A stretch of 64,000 bases of DNA from DASVEG01 sp035540495 (GTDB lineage Bacteria; Actinomycetota; Acidimicrobiia; Acidimicrobiales; CADCTF01). The DNA lies in the NCBI GenBank assembly GCA_035540495.1, contig DATLGL010000008.1, forward strand, positions 15,302 through 79,301, read 5' to 3'. The translations under genes and the position numbers were made by a program. The notes beneath the pieces are model-generated. The model ran no database searches. It was not told where the DNA came from and saw only the letters and a list, made by a program, of their open reading frames with translations. The first letter of the stretch is position 1. Each line of letters opens with the position of its first letter. Of the stretch, positions 9,874 to 17,272 are shown piece after piece.

Positions 9874-11253
9874 TTACCTGACGACCGGCTCGAACTGGGT
9901 GTCGAAGCCCAAGGTGAGGCGCTGGCCCGCGGCGACCGGCACCGGCTCGTTGTTGAAGTAGTCGACGTCGAACGCGGTGACTCCGAGCCCGCCGTTCCAG
10001 ATGTGGTCGATGCGCTCGGGCAGGCGGTAGCCGCTCACGTTCGGGACGAGGAGCGTCGTCGCTCGGTCGGTGCCGAACTTCGTCGAGTTCGCCTGGCGCT
10101 GCGTGACCCAGTCTCCGGCCTTCAGCGTCGCCGGCAGCAGGTTGTTCTGCTGGAACCAGTTCACCTGCCCCGGCCGCTCGCACAGCGCGCCGACGGCGTT
10201 GGCGGCGACGTTGTAGCCGGGACCGCACTCGGCGGGCTGCCAGTGCGCCCTCGTGGTGTTCGAGAAGTTGAACTTCCGTACCGGCACCGAAGGGCCCCGG
10301 CGAACGTCGTCGGAGTTCCCGGCGATCACGAGCGTGCCCAGCGTGATCGGCGCGGTCGGCTCGAGCGTCACCTCCGTCCGGAACCGCCGCTGCTGGTTGC
10401 CTGCGTGCTTCCCGTAGTCGAGGACGGTGTTCGTCGCGTCACGGAACGTGTAGGCGAGCGTGAAGCGGACCTCCGCCTGCTTGCCCTGGTGATCGATCAT
10501 CGTCCGGTTGTCGGTGCCGGCCTGGTACATCGTCCCCGCGACGCGGTAGGTGTGCGCCGACCCGCTCACGACCTTCGTGATCGACACCCTCACCGGCGGC
10601 TTGGGAACGCCGCAGTTCGCGGTGTTACCGATCATCCACGTCCCCTTGCCGATCTCGCACGAGGCGTCGTGGCCGCCGTAGGGCAGCACGTTGATCGTCT
10701 GGCCACCGTCGAACGGGTTCGTCAGGTCGGCGTTCGAGGCCGGAAGGTACGCGTTCGGCGACCACGACGGTGCGGCGGCGAGCGGTCGGTAAGCGAACAC
10801 GGGGCCGTTCGCCCCGCTGGCGAGCGGCCACGCGCCCGACACGAGGCCGCCGCGGTCGACGACATCGAGCCAGTAGATCGCGGCGTTCGTCACCACGACC
10901 TGGTCACCCGTGTTCATCTGCCCCGACGCGGCCGCCGTGTTGGCCGGATCCTTCGACGCCATGCCCCGGTCGGCCCAGCGCACGAGCTCGGCGACCGAGT
11001 CGTTCGAGTAGCTGCTCAGGTTGTCGACCGCGATCTGCTTGTCGCTCGCCTCCTGCAGCGAGACCGTGAACGACTTCGCAGGCGCCGCGGCGACGGGAGC
11101 AGGGGCTGCCGCGTTGACGATCGGGACGGCAGCGGCCGCGGCCACGACGATGGGCGCGAGGCGGCGAGTGAGGGCAGTGGCAGCGGTCACGCTCCTCAAG
11201 ATGCCGGAGGGGGCCATCCGCTCAGTCCGCCCACGGCGGGTCATTTCGGACAC
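9874..11253 (-). CDS. Secreted protein of unknown function
   Basis: The protein (459 residues from GTG 11253) begins with a basic region, then a hydrophobic stretch LAPIVVAAAAAVPIVNAAAP, consistent with a signal peptide cleaved in the Ala-rich segment near residue 50-58. The mature part of about 400 residues is rich in Asn, Thr and Gly and contains two Cys pairs (ASCEIGK...NTANCGVP and AECGPGYN...GALCERPG), likely disulfides. I recognise no catalytic motif or named domain. ATG 11244 or ATG 11214 are alternative starts. The gene is convergent with rel and divergent from hisS with a 68-nt gap, and appears monocistronic. An extracellular or wall-associated location is inferred; the function is unknown. 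Confidence 0.75.
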   Translation of the reverse strand: MSEMTRRGRTERMAPSGILRSVTAATALTRRLAPIVVAAAAAVPIVNAAAPAPVAAAPAKSFTVSLQEASDKQIAVDNLSSYSNDSVAELVRWADRGMASKDPANTAAASGQMNTGDQVVVTNAAIYWLDVVDRGGLVSGAWPLASGANGPVFAYRPLAAAPSWSPNAYLPASNADLTNPFDGGQTINVLPYGGHDASCEIGKGTWMIGNTANCGVPKPPVRVSITKVVSGSAHTYRVAGTMYQAGTDNRTMIDHQGKQAEVRFTLAYTFRDATNTVLDYGKHAGNQQRRFRTEVTLEPTAPITLGTLVIAGNSDDVRRGPSVPVRKFNFSNTTRAHWQPAECGPGYNVAANAVGALCERPGQVNWFQQNNLLPATLKAGDWVTQRQANSTKFGTDRATTLLVPNVSGYRLPERIDHIWNGGLGVTAFDVDYFNNEPVPVAAGQRLTLGFDTQFEPVVR

Positions 11254-11309
11254 TCGATCGGGCTAGTCCACCGGCCCGGAATCCCGCAGGCCGCTGCGCA
11301 ACCCGCCAC

Positions 11310-11315
11310 TAGCCT
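11310..11315 (+). promoter_or_regulatory. Candidate -10 element (tagcct) for hisS
   Basis: TAGCCT ends 6 nt before ATG 11322, as for apt and mihF. A leaderless hisS-aspS transcript would follow. No clear -35 was found. Confidence 0.5.
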
Positions 11316-11321
11316 CTGACC

Positions 11322-12584
11322 ATGCCGCCCACGTTCTCGGCCCTGAAGGGCATGGCCGACGTCCTGCCGCCCGATTCGGCGCGGTTCGAGGCACTCGTGG
11401 CGGCGTTCGCGAACCACGTGCAGCGGGCCGGCTACGGCCTCGTGATCACGCCGGTGCTGGAGTCGTACGGGCTGTTCACGCGTGTCGGCGAGTCGACCGA
11501 CATCGTGAAGAAGGAGATGTACGACTTCGAGACGAAGGGCGGCGACCACGTCGCGCTGCGTCCGGAAGGAACCGCTCCGGTCATGCGGGCGTTCCTCGAA
11601 CACCATCCCGCGGCGCCGTGGAAGGCGTGGTACGTCGCGCCGAACTTCCGGTACGAGCGGCCACAGGCGGGGCGTTACCGGTTGCACCACCAGGTCGGCA
11701 TCGAAGCGATCGGCACCGACGATCCCGACATCGACGTCGAGGTCGTCGCGTTGCAGGCAGGCTTCTACGCGGCGCTCGGGCTCACGCAGGTGACGCTGCT
11801 CCTCAACAGCCTCGGCGACGCGCAGTGCCGGCCTGGCTACCGCGAGGTACTGCTCGACTTCCTGCGCCCCAAGCGCGACCAGCTGTGCGGCGACCACCAG
11901 GAGCGGTTCGAGGAGAACCCTCTCCGGGTCCTCGACTGCAAGAAGCCGCCCTGTAGGGACGCGACCGCCGACGCGCCGAACCAGGTCGATCACCTGTGCG
12001 ACGACTGCGTGATCCACTTCGAGCGCGTGAAGGGCGGGCTCACCGCGCTCAAGGTCGACTACGTGCTCGAGCCGCGCCTCGTGCGCGGCCTCGACTACTA
12101 CACGCGGACCACGTTCGAGTTCGCCGCGACGTCGCTCGACGCGGCCCAGAACGCCATAGGCGGCGGCGGCCGGTACGACGGTCTGGCGGAGGCGATGGGA
12201 GGCGGGCGTACGCCTGGCATCGGCTTCGGCAGCGGCATCGAGCGGATCCTCCTCGCGTGCGACGCTGAGGGCGTGTTCCTCGCCGAACACGTGGCGCCGG
12301 CGCTCGATGCGTTCGTCATCGACACGACCGGCGGCGACATGGCTCTGGCATTGACGACGGCGTTGCGGCGCGTCGGCTTCTCGGCCGACCGCGCGTTCGA
12401 CAACCGCTCGATGAAGGCGCAGCTGAAGGCGGCCGACCGATCGGGTGCGCGAATCGCGCTGATCGTCGGCACCGACGAGCGCGAGAAGGAGGCGGTCACC
12501 CTCCGAGACATGACGACGAAGGACCAGGAGCTGGTGTCGCTCCACGACCTGCCCGAAGAGCTGAGGAAGAGACTCCAACGATGA
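11322..12584 (+). CDS. hisS: Histidyl-tRNA synthetase
   Basis: A class II synthetase of 420 residues that charges tRNA-His. Motif 2 is in APNFRYERPQAGRYRLHHQVG; the histidine-specific signature LVRGLDYYTRTTFEF and motif 3 in GGGRYDGLAEAMGGG with TPGIGFGSGIERIL are present. The C-terminal anticodon-binding domain starts near residue 325. The insertion region contains Cys-rich elements (DCKKPPCRD, LCDDC). It overlaps aspS by 4 nt (ATGA). Confidence 0.97.
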   Translation: MPPTFSALKGMADVLPPDSARFEALVAAFANHVQRAGYGLVITPVLESYGLFTRVGESTDIVKKEMYDFETKGGDHVALRPEGTAPVMRAFLEHHPAAPWKAWYVAPNFRYERPQAGRYRLHHQVGIEAIGTDDPDIDVEVVALQAGFYAALGLTQVTLLLNSLGDAQCRPGYREVLLDFLRPKRDQLCGDHQERFEENPLRVLDCKKPPCRDATADAPNQVDHLCDDCVIHFERVKGGLTALKVDYVLEPRLVRGLDYYTRTTFEFAATSLDAAQNAIGGGGRYDGLAEAMGGGRTPGIGFGSGIERILLACDAEGVFLAEHVAPALDAFVIDTTGGDMALALTTALRRVGFSADRAFDNRSMKAQLKAADRSGARIALIVGTDEREKEAVTLRDMTTKDQELVSLHDLPEELRKRLQR

Positions 12585-14302
12585 CGATGCGCACCCACTA
12601 CTGCGGCGAGCTCCGGGCGGAGCACGTCGGGCAGCAGGTGACCCTGTGCGGATGGGTCGCGCGCCGGCGCGAGCACGGCGAGCACCTCGCCTTCGTCGAC
12701 CTCCGCGACCACACCGGCGTCGTGCAGTGCGTCGTCGCCGGTGCGCACGACCTGCGGAGCGAGTTCGTGCTGCGCGTCACCGGCACCGTCCGCGCCCGTC
12801 CCGAGGGAACCACCAACGACCAGCTCGCGACCGGCGACGTGGAGATCGGCGACTGCGAGGTCGAGGTGCTGTCGACGGCGGAGCCGCCGCCGTTCCCGGT
12901 CAGCGACCGGATCGACGCCGACGAGACCATCCGCATCCGCTACCGCTTCGTCGACATGCGCCGCGAGCGCATGCAGCGCAACCTTCGCATCCGGGCCAAG
13001 GTGAACAGCGCCATCCGCCGGGCCATGGAGCGGCAGGGCTTCGTCGAGGTGGAGACGCCGCTGCTGTGGACGCCGACTCCGGAAGGCGCTCGTGAGTTCC
13101 TCGTCCCGTCGCGACTGCAGCCCGGCGGCTTCTACACGCTGCCCCAGTCGCCGCAGATCGCGAAGCAGCTGCTGATGGTCGCCGGTTTCGATCGCTACTA
13201 CCAGATCGCCAAGTGCCTCCGGGACGAAGACCTGCGGGCCGACCGGCAGTTCGAGTTCACCCAGCTCGACGCCGAGGCCAGCTTCGTCACGGCCGAGGAC
13301 GTCTACGAGTTCATCGGCGAGGCCGTGGCCGAGGCAGCCGAGGCCGTCACCGGCGAGCGCCCCGAGATCGAGCGCATGCCGTGGGTCGAGGCGATGGACC
13401 GGTTCGGGTCCGACAAGCCCGACCTGCGGTTCGGGATGGAGCTCGTCGAGCTCACCGAGGTCTTCGCCGCGACCGAGTTCAAGGCGTTCCAGGCCGAATG
13501 CATCAAGGGAATTCGCATCGAGGGCCGTGCCGACGACTACGGCCGGAACAAGCTCGACCAGCTGACCGACCGTGCGAAGTCACTCGGGGCGAGGGGCCTG
13601 GTGTGGATGAAGGTTCGCGAGACCGAGCTCGAGTCGCCGGTTGCGAAGTTCCTGTCGGAGGAGGAGCAGTCGGCGCTGCGGACCGCGCTCGAGGCTCAGC
13701 CCGGCGACCTGCTGCTGCTCGTCGCCGACGAACGTCGCCAGGTGCAAGACGTCCTCGGCCAGTTGCGGGTCGACCTCGGGCGTCCGCCGGTGAGCGAGGG
13801 GCCCTACCGGTTCCTGTGGGTGACCGAGTTCCCGATGTTCGAGGGCACCGACGACGACGGCAACCCTCAGGCCGCCCACCACCCGTTCACGATGCCGCAT
13901 CCTGACGACGTCGATCTCCTCGAGACCGACCCCCTGAAGGTGCGCAGCCAGGCCTACGACCTGGTGTTGAACGGGTGGGAGCTGGGATCCGGGTCCATCC
14001 GGATCCACCGCAGCGACATCCAGGCCCGCGTCTTCAAGGCGATGGGGATCAGCGACGAGGAAGCGGAGCTGCGCTTCGGCTTCCTGCTCAACGCGTTCAA
14101 GTACGGCGCGCCGCCCCACGGCGGCTTCGCGTTCGGCATCGACCGCCTCGCCGCGATCCTCGCCGGGGAGGAGAACATCCGCGAGGTCATCGCCTATCCG
14201 AAGCTGTCGTCGGGCATCGACCCGATGACGGGCGCGCCCAAGGCCGTCGACGAGCGCGTGCTTCGCGACGTCGGCCTCCGCCTCCTCCCGCCCAAGGCCT
14301 GA
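12581..14302 (+). CDS. aspS: Aspartyl-tRNA synthetase (possibly non-discriminating Asp/Asn type)
   Basis: A bacterial-type AspRS of 573 residues. It has an N-terminal OB-fold anticodon-binding domain (THYCGELRAEHVGQQVTLCG), class II motifs (VETPLLWTPTPEGAREFLVP, LPQSPQIAKQLLM, YYQIAKCLRDEDLRADRQFE), the bacterial GAD insert and motif 3 (GGFAFGIDRLAAILAGEENI). In the anticodon domain the sequence reads RRREHGEH and RARPEGTTN. From memory of Pseudomonas AspRS studies, His and Gly at these two places go with non-discriminating enzymes that also charge tRNA-Asn for GatCAB amidation. No gatCAB gene lies in the window, so this is inference. Confidence 0.96.
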   Translation: MTMRTHYCGELRAEHVGQQVTLCGWVARRREHGEHLAFVDLRDHTGVVQCVVAGAHDLRSEFVLRVTGTVRARPEGTTNDQLATGDVEIGDCEVEVLSTAEPPPFPVSDRIDADETIRIRYRFVDMRRERMQRNLRIRAKVNSAIRRAMERQGFVEVETPLLWTPTPEGAREFLVPSRLQPGGFYTLPQSPQIAKQLLMVAGFDRYYQIAKCLRDEDLRADRQFEFTQLDAEASFVTAEDVYEFIGEAVAEAAEAVTGERPEIERMPWVEAMDRFGSDKPDLRFGMELVELTEVFAATEFKAFQAECIKGIRIEGRADDYGRNKLDQLTDRAKSLGARGLVWMKVRETELESPVAKFLSEEEQSALRTALEAQPGDLLLLVADERRQVQDVLGQLRVDLGRPPVSEGPYRFLWVTEFPMFEGTDDDGNPQAAHHPFTMPHPDDVDLLETDPLKVRSQAYDLVLNGWELGSGSIRIHRSDIQARVFKAMGISDEEAELRFGFLLNAFKYGAPPHGGFAFGIDRLAAILAGEENIREVIAYPKLSSGIDPMTGAPKAVDERVLRDVGLRLLPPKA

Positions 14303-14319
14303 ACCCTCAACCTTTTGCG

Positions 14320-14366
14320 TTCTGTGAGTAGTTGTTCGACCTCACGTCGAACAACTGCTCACAGAA
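14320..14366. terminator. Long inverted repeat between convergent aspS and the minus-strand gene (probable bidirectional terminator)
   Basis: Arms 14320-14340 and 14346-14366 form a 21-bp stem with a single G-U/T-G wobble and a 5-nt loop (ctcac). The stem begins ttctgtgag and is less G+C-rich than its surroundings. There is no long T-run. It sits at a convergent junction like the repeat at 461-507. Confidence 0.65.
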
Positions 14367-14393
14367 GCGGGGGAGGCGCGTCTGGGCCCGCGT

Positions 14394-15122
14394 TCAGACG
14401 TCGTCGAGCTCGTCGAGGACGAGCTCGATCGCGTTCACCGCGCGGCTGACGGTCTGGGCGTAGTTCGACCGCGCCCCGACCCACGTGCCAGCCGACAAGG
14501 CGGCGCCACCCGGCAGCGCGAGGAGGGCGAGCTCGACCCCCGCGACGAGGCCCGCCGCGCCCGCCATCGCCAGGCCGCCGCCGATCGCCGCGCCGGCGAT
14601 GGCGCCCGAGCGGTTCGCGCTGCGGACACGAGAGAAGTCGAGATCCACCCGCACGTGCGCCTCGCGCGAGTCGCCCGTGACGCACAGCGTGACCTGCGAG
14701 ACGTCCCGAAGTCGGAGGCGGGCCGACAGGTCGGTCTTGCGGACGATCGTCGCCCCGAGCCCGGTCGCTGGCTCCCAGATCGAGACGACGCCGCGCCGGC
14801 GCGCCACCCGCAACGTCTGGCGCTGGAGGTAGATCTCGAGGTGGTGGCGGACGGCGTCGGCCGTCTGGGGGAGGCGCCGGTCGACCGTCGCGACCTGGTC
14901 GTTCCACCGCCATCGGGACCTCTGCGCGACGGTGAGACGCCCCGCGTCGAGCTCGGCCAGCGCCTGGCGGACCGACGCCGGCGCCAGCCCGACCTCGGCC
15001 GCGGCCCGCTCGATGGCGAGCCGGTCGAGCCCGCGCTCGTCCGGGCTGCGCGCGTCGTCGAGCTCGGCGGCGCGGCGGAACACCGCAGCCGCTTCGTCCT
15101 CGGTGAGTCGCCGGTCGGTCAT
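14394..15122 (-). CDS. Membrane protein of unknown function with N-terminal helical regulatory-type module
   Basis: From ATG 15122 the product has about 242 residues. The N-terminal 70 residues (LTEDEAAAVFRRAAELD, then IERAAAEVGLAPASVRQALA) resemble a small helical module common in bacterial membrane and signalling proteins. The middle part (about 80-170) is soluble and mixed alpha/beta. The C-terminal part has a Gly/Ala-rich hydrophobic stretch (SGAIAGAAIGGGLAMAGAAG, followed by LVAGVELALLALPGGAAL), probably one or two membrane helices. No catalytic motif is recognised. TTG 15143 is a weaker start. The gene is divergent from rarA and convergent with aspS. Confidence 0.7.
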   Translation of the reverse strand: MTDRRLTEDEAAAVFRRAAELDDARSPDERGLDRLAIERAAAEVGLAPASVRQALAELDAGRLTVAQRSRWRWNDQVATVDRRLPQTADAVRHHLEIYLQRQTLRVARRRGVVSIWEPATGLGATIVRKTDLSARLRLRDVSQVTLCVTGDSREAHVRVDLDFSRVRSANRSGAIAGAAIGGGLAMAGAAGLVAGVELALLALPGGAALSAGTWVGARSNYAQTVSRAVNAIELVLDELDDV

Positions 15123-15150
15123 GTCCGAACCATCCCGGAACAAGCGTAGA

Positions 15151-15156
15151 TAGCCT
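15151..15156 (+). promoter_or_regulatory. Candidate -10 element (tagcct) for rarA
   Basis: TAGCCT ends 7 nt before ATG 15164. It has the same placement as at hisS, alaS and apt. Confidence 0.45.
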
Positions 15157-15163
15157 CACGGCG

Positions 15164-16570
15164 ATGCCGCCCCGCAAGGCCGCCGGCGCCGGCCCGCCCG
15201 ACGATCTGTTCGAGGCCGCCCTGCAGGAGCGGCTGTCGCAGCAGGCCCCGCTGGCTGCGCGCATGCGCCCCCGCACGCTCGACGAGGTCGTCGGGCAGCG
15301 GCACTTGTTGGGCGAGGGAGCGCCGCTCCGCGCGCTCATCGAGTCCGACCGGCTGTCGTCGGTGATCCTCTGGGGACCACCCGGCACCGGCAAGACCACG
15401 CTCTCGACCCTCGTCGCCACCACCACCGACCGCGAGTTCGTGGCGCTGTCGGCGGTCACCGCCGGCGTCAAGGACGTGCGCGAAGTGACGGAGGCATCGA
15501 GACGGCGGCTTGCGGAGAACGGCCGGGGGACGATCCTCTTCCTCGACGAGGTGCACCGGTTCAACAAGTCGCAGCAGGACGCGCTGCTGCCCGCGGTCGA
15601 GGCCGGGATCATCACCCTCATCGGCGCCACCACCGAGAACCCGTTCTTCGAGGTCAACGCACCGCTGCTGAGCCGATCGACGGTCTTCCGCCTCCATCCG
15701 CTCGAGCCCGACGAGCTCCGCACCCTGGTCGAGCGGGCTCTCACCGCAGAGCAGGCGACCGCGACCGAGGACGCCATCCAGCACCTCGTCGACATGGCCG
15801 ACGGCGACGCCCGCGCCGCGCTCACGACGCTCGAGGTGGCGCTCGCGCTCGCCGGTACGGCCGGCGGAGAGGTGACGCTCGAGCACGTCGAGCAGGCCCG
15901 TCAGACCAAGACGCTTCGCTACGGCGAGGACGAGCACTACGACGTCATCAGCGCGTTCATCAAGAGCATCCGGGGCAGCGATCCCGACGCCGGTCTCTAC
16001 TGGCTCGCCCGGATGCTCGAGGCGGGGGAGGACGCCCGCTTCATCGCGCGCCGGCTCGTGATCCTCGCGTCGGAGGACGTCGGCATGGCCGACTCGATGG
16101 CGCTCGTGGTGGCCGACGCCGCCGCGCGGGCGGTCGAGTTCGTCGGACTGCCCGAGGCGGCGCTCAACCTGTCGCACTGCGTCATCTACCTGGCGACGGC
16201 GCCGAAGTCGAACACCGCGACGGCCGGGCTGATCCGGGCCAACCAGGCGGTGCGGGAGTTCGGGAACGCGCCGGTGCCGCCGCAGCTGCGCAGCACGCAC
16301 CCGTACCAGCGCAAGAAGATGAAGGAACGCCCCGAGGAGCCCTACCGGTACTCGCACGAGGATCCCACGGGGTTCATCGCCCAGGAGTTCCGGCCGGCGG
16401 AGGTGACCGGGGGGCCCGTCGGCGACCCCAACCGGCGCCTCTACTACCGACCGTCGCCCCATGGAGCCGAGGCCGACATCGGGCGCCGTCTGCGGGAGAT
16501 GTGGGGCGACGCGCCGTACGACGCGGAGGAAGCCCACGAGTTCAAGAAGTTCTCGGATCCGTCTCGGTGA
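15164..16570 (+). CDS. rarA: Replication-associated recombination protein RarA (MgsA/WRNIP1 family AAA+ ATPase)
   Basis: A 468-residue clamp-loader-like AAA+ ATPase acting at stalled replication forks. It shows RMRPRTLDEVVGQRHLLGEG, Walker A in LWGPPGTGKTTL, Walker B in ILFLDEVHRFNKSQQDALLP, sensor 1 IGATTENPFFEV and sensor 2 GDARAALTTLEVAL. The tetramerisation domain follows, with ASEDVGMADSMAL, LPEAALNLSHCVIYLATAPKS and HPYQRKKMKERP. Length and domain order are normal for the family. Confidence 0.95.
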   Translation: MPPRKAAGAGPPDDLFEAALQERLSQQAPLAARMRPRTLDEVVGQRHLLGEGAPLRALIESDRLSSVILWGPPGTGKTTLSTLVATTTDREFVALSAVTAGVKDVREVTEASRRRLAENGRGTILFLDEVHRFNKSQQDALLPAVEAGIITLIGATTENPFFEVNAPLLSRSTVFRLHPLEPDELRTLVERALTAEQATATEDAIQHLVDMADGDARAALTTLEVALALAGTAGGEVTLEHVEQARQTKTLRYGEDEHYDVISAFIKSIRGSDPDAGLYWLARMLEAGEDARFIARRLVILASEDVGMADSMALVVADAAARAVEFVGLPEAALNLSHCVIYLATAPKSNTATAGLIRANQAVREFGNAPVPPQLRSTHPYQRKKMKERPEEPYRYSHEDPTGFIAQEFRPAEVTGGPVGDPNRRLYYRPSPHGAEADIGRRLREMWGDAPYDAEEAHEFKKFSDPSR

Positions 16571-16624
16571 CAGACCGGGGCGAGGGGCCCGCGTATGCTC
16601 CTGCCCCGTGTCCGGAGCCCGTTC

Positions 16625-16984
16625 GTGACCGCTGGTGAAGTCGCGGCGATCATCGCCGCCGTCGCCCTTGCCATCCTCTCCGTCGGGATGCTGTTCGCCC
16701 TCGCGTCGTTGGTGACGACGCTGCGCACGCTGCGCGAGAGCGTCGAGGTGTTCCGGGCCGAGAGCCTGCCGCTGGTGAGCGAGCTGCGGGGCACGGTGAA
16801 CCAGGCCAACGGCGAGCTCGAGCGGGTCGACAACCTGCTCGCGACGGCGGAGTCCGTGGGCGCCACCGTCGACTCGGCCAGCAAGCTCGCGTACATCTTC
16901 TTCGCCAACCCGGTGGTCAAGGTCCTGGCGTTCGGCGCCGGCACCGGGCGTGCCTACCGCCGCCTGCGGCGCGGCCAGCAGTAG
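16625..16984 (+). CDS. Small membrane protein, DUF948-like
   Basis: About 119 residues from GTG 16625, with one N-terminal membrane helix (AAIIAAVALAILSVGMLFAL) then an amphipathic helical stretch (SLVTTLRTLRESVEVFRAES, NQANGELERVDNLLATAESV) typical of DUF948 proteins. ATG at 16595 would start inside a TATGCT -10-like hexamer (16594-16599), which favours the downstream GTG. It lies between rarA and a second tiny membrane gene ahead of alaS, an arrangement seen in several actinobacteria. The function is unknown. Confidence 0.75.
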   Translation: MTAGEVAAIIAAVALAILSVGMLFALASLVTTLRTLRESVEVFRAESLPLVSELRGTVNQANGELERVDNLLATAESVGATVDSASKLAYIFFANPVVKVLAFGAGTGRAYRRLRRGQQ

Positions 16985-17001
16985 GACGCGACGAGCGCGG
17001 C

Positions 17002-17250
17002 ATGTTCAAGCGGATCTTCTGGCTGATCATCGGCGCGGGCTTCGGCTTCGGCGTCTCGTTCTGGATCACCAGGTTCGTGAAGTCGACCGTCGAGCGCTAC
17101 ACGCCCGAGCGGGTGAGCGCCGACCTCGCCGGCGCGATCCGCGATTTCGGGAAGGACCTGCGCGCCGCCGTCGAGGAGGGCCGCGAGGCGATGCGGGAGC
17201 GCGAGGCGGAGATCCGCGCCGAGCTCGAAAAGCGCGACCTCCCCCAGTAG
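17002..17250 (+). CDS. Small membrane protein of unknown function
   Basis: An 82-residue protein with one N-terminal hydrophobic helix (IFWLIIGAGFGFGVSFWI) and a charged, probably coiled-coil C-terminal half (DLRAAVEEGREAMREREAEI). It follows the DUF948-like gene by 17 nt and precedes alaS by 22 nt, so the three are probably cotranscribed at least in part. No named family is recognised with certainty; small proteins of this shape are common before alaS in actinobacteria. Confidence 0.7.
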   Translation: MFKRIFWLIIGAGFGFGVSFWITRFVKSTVERYTPERVSADLAGAIRDFGKDLRAAVEEGREAMREREAEIRAELEKRDLPQ

Positions 17251-17257
17251 CCGCCCC

Positions 17258-17263
17258 TAGCCT
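17258..17263 (+). promoter_or_regulatory. Candidate -10 element (tagcct) for alaS
   Basis: TAGCCT ends 9 nt before ATG 17273, just after the stop of the small membrane gene. It could allow alaS transcription independent of the upstream genes. Confidence 0.4.
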
Positions 17264-17272
17264 GGACGGACC

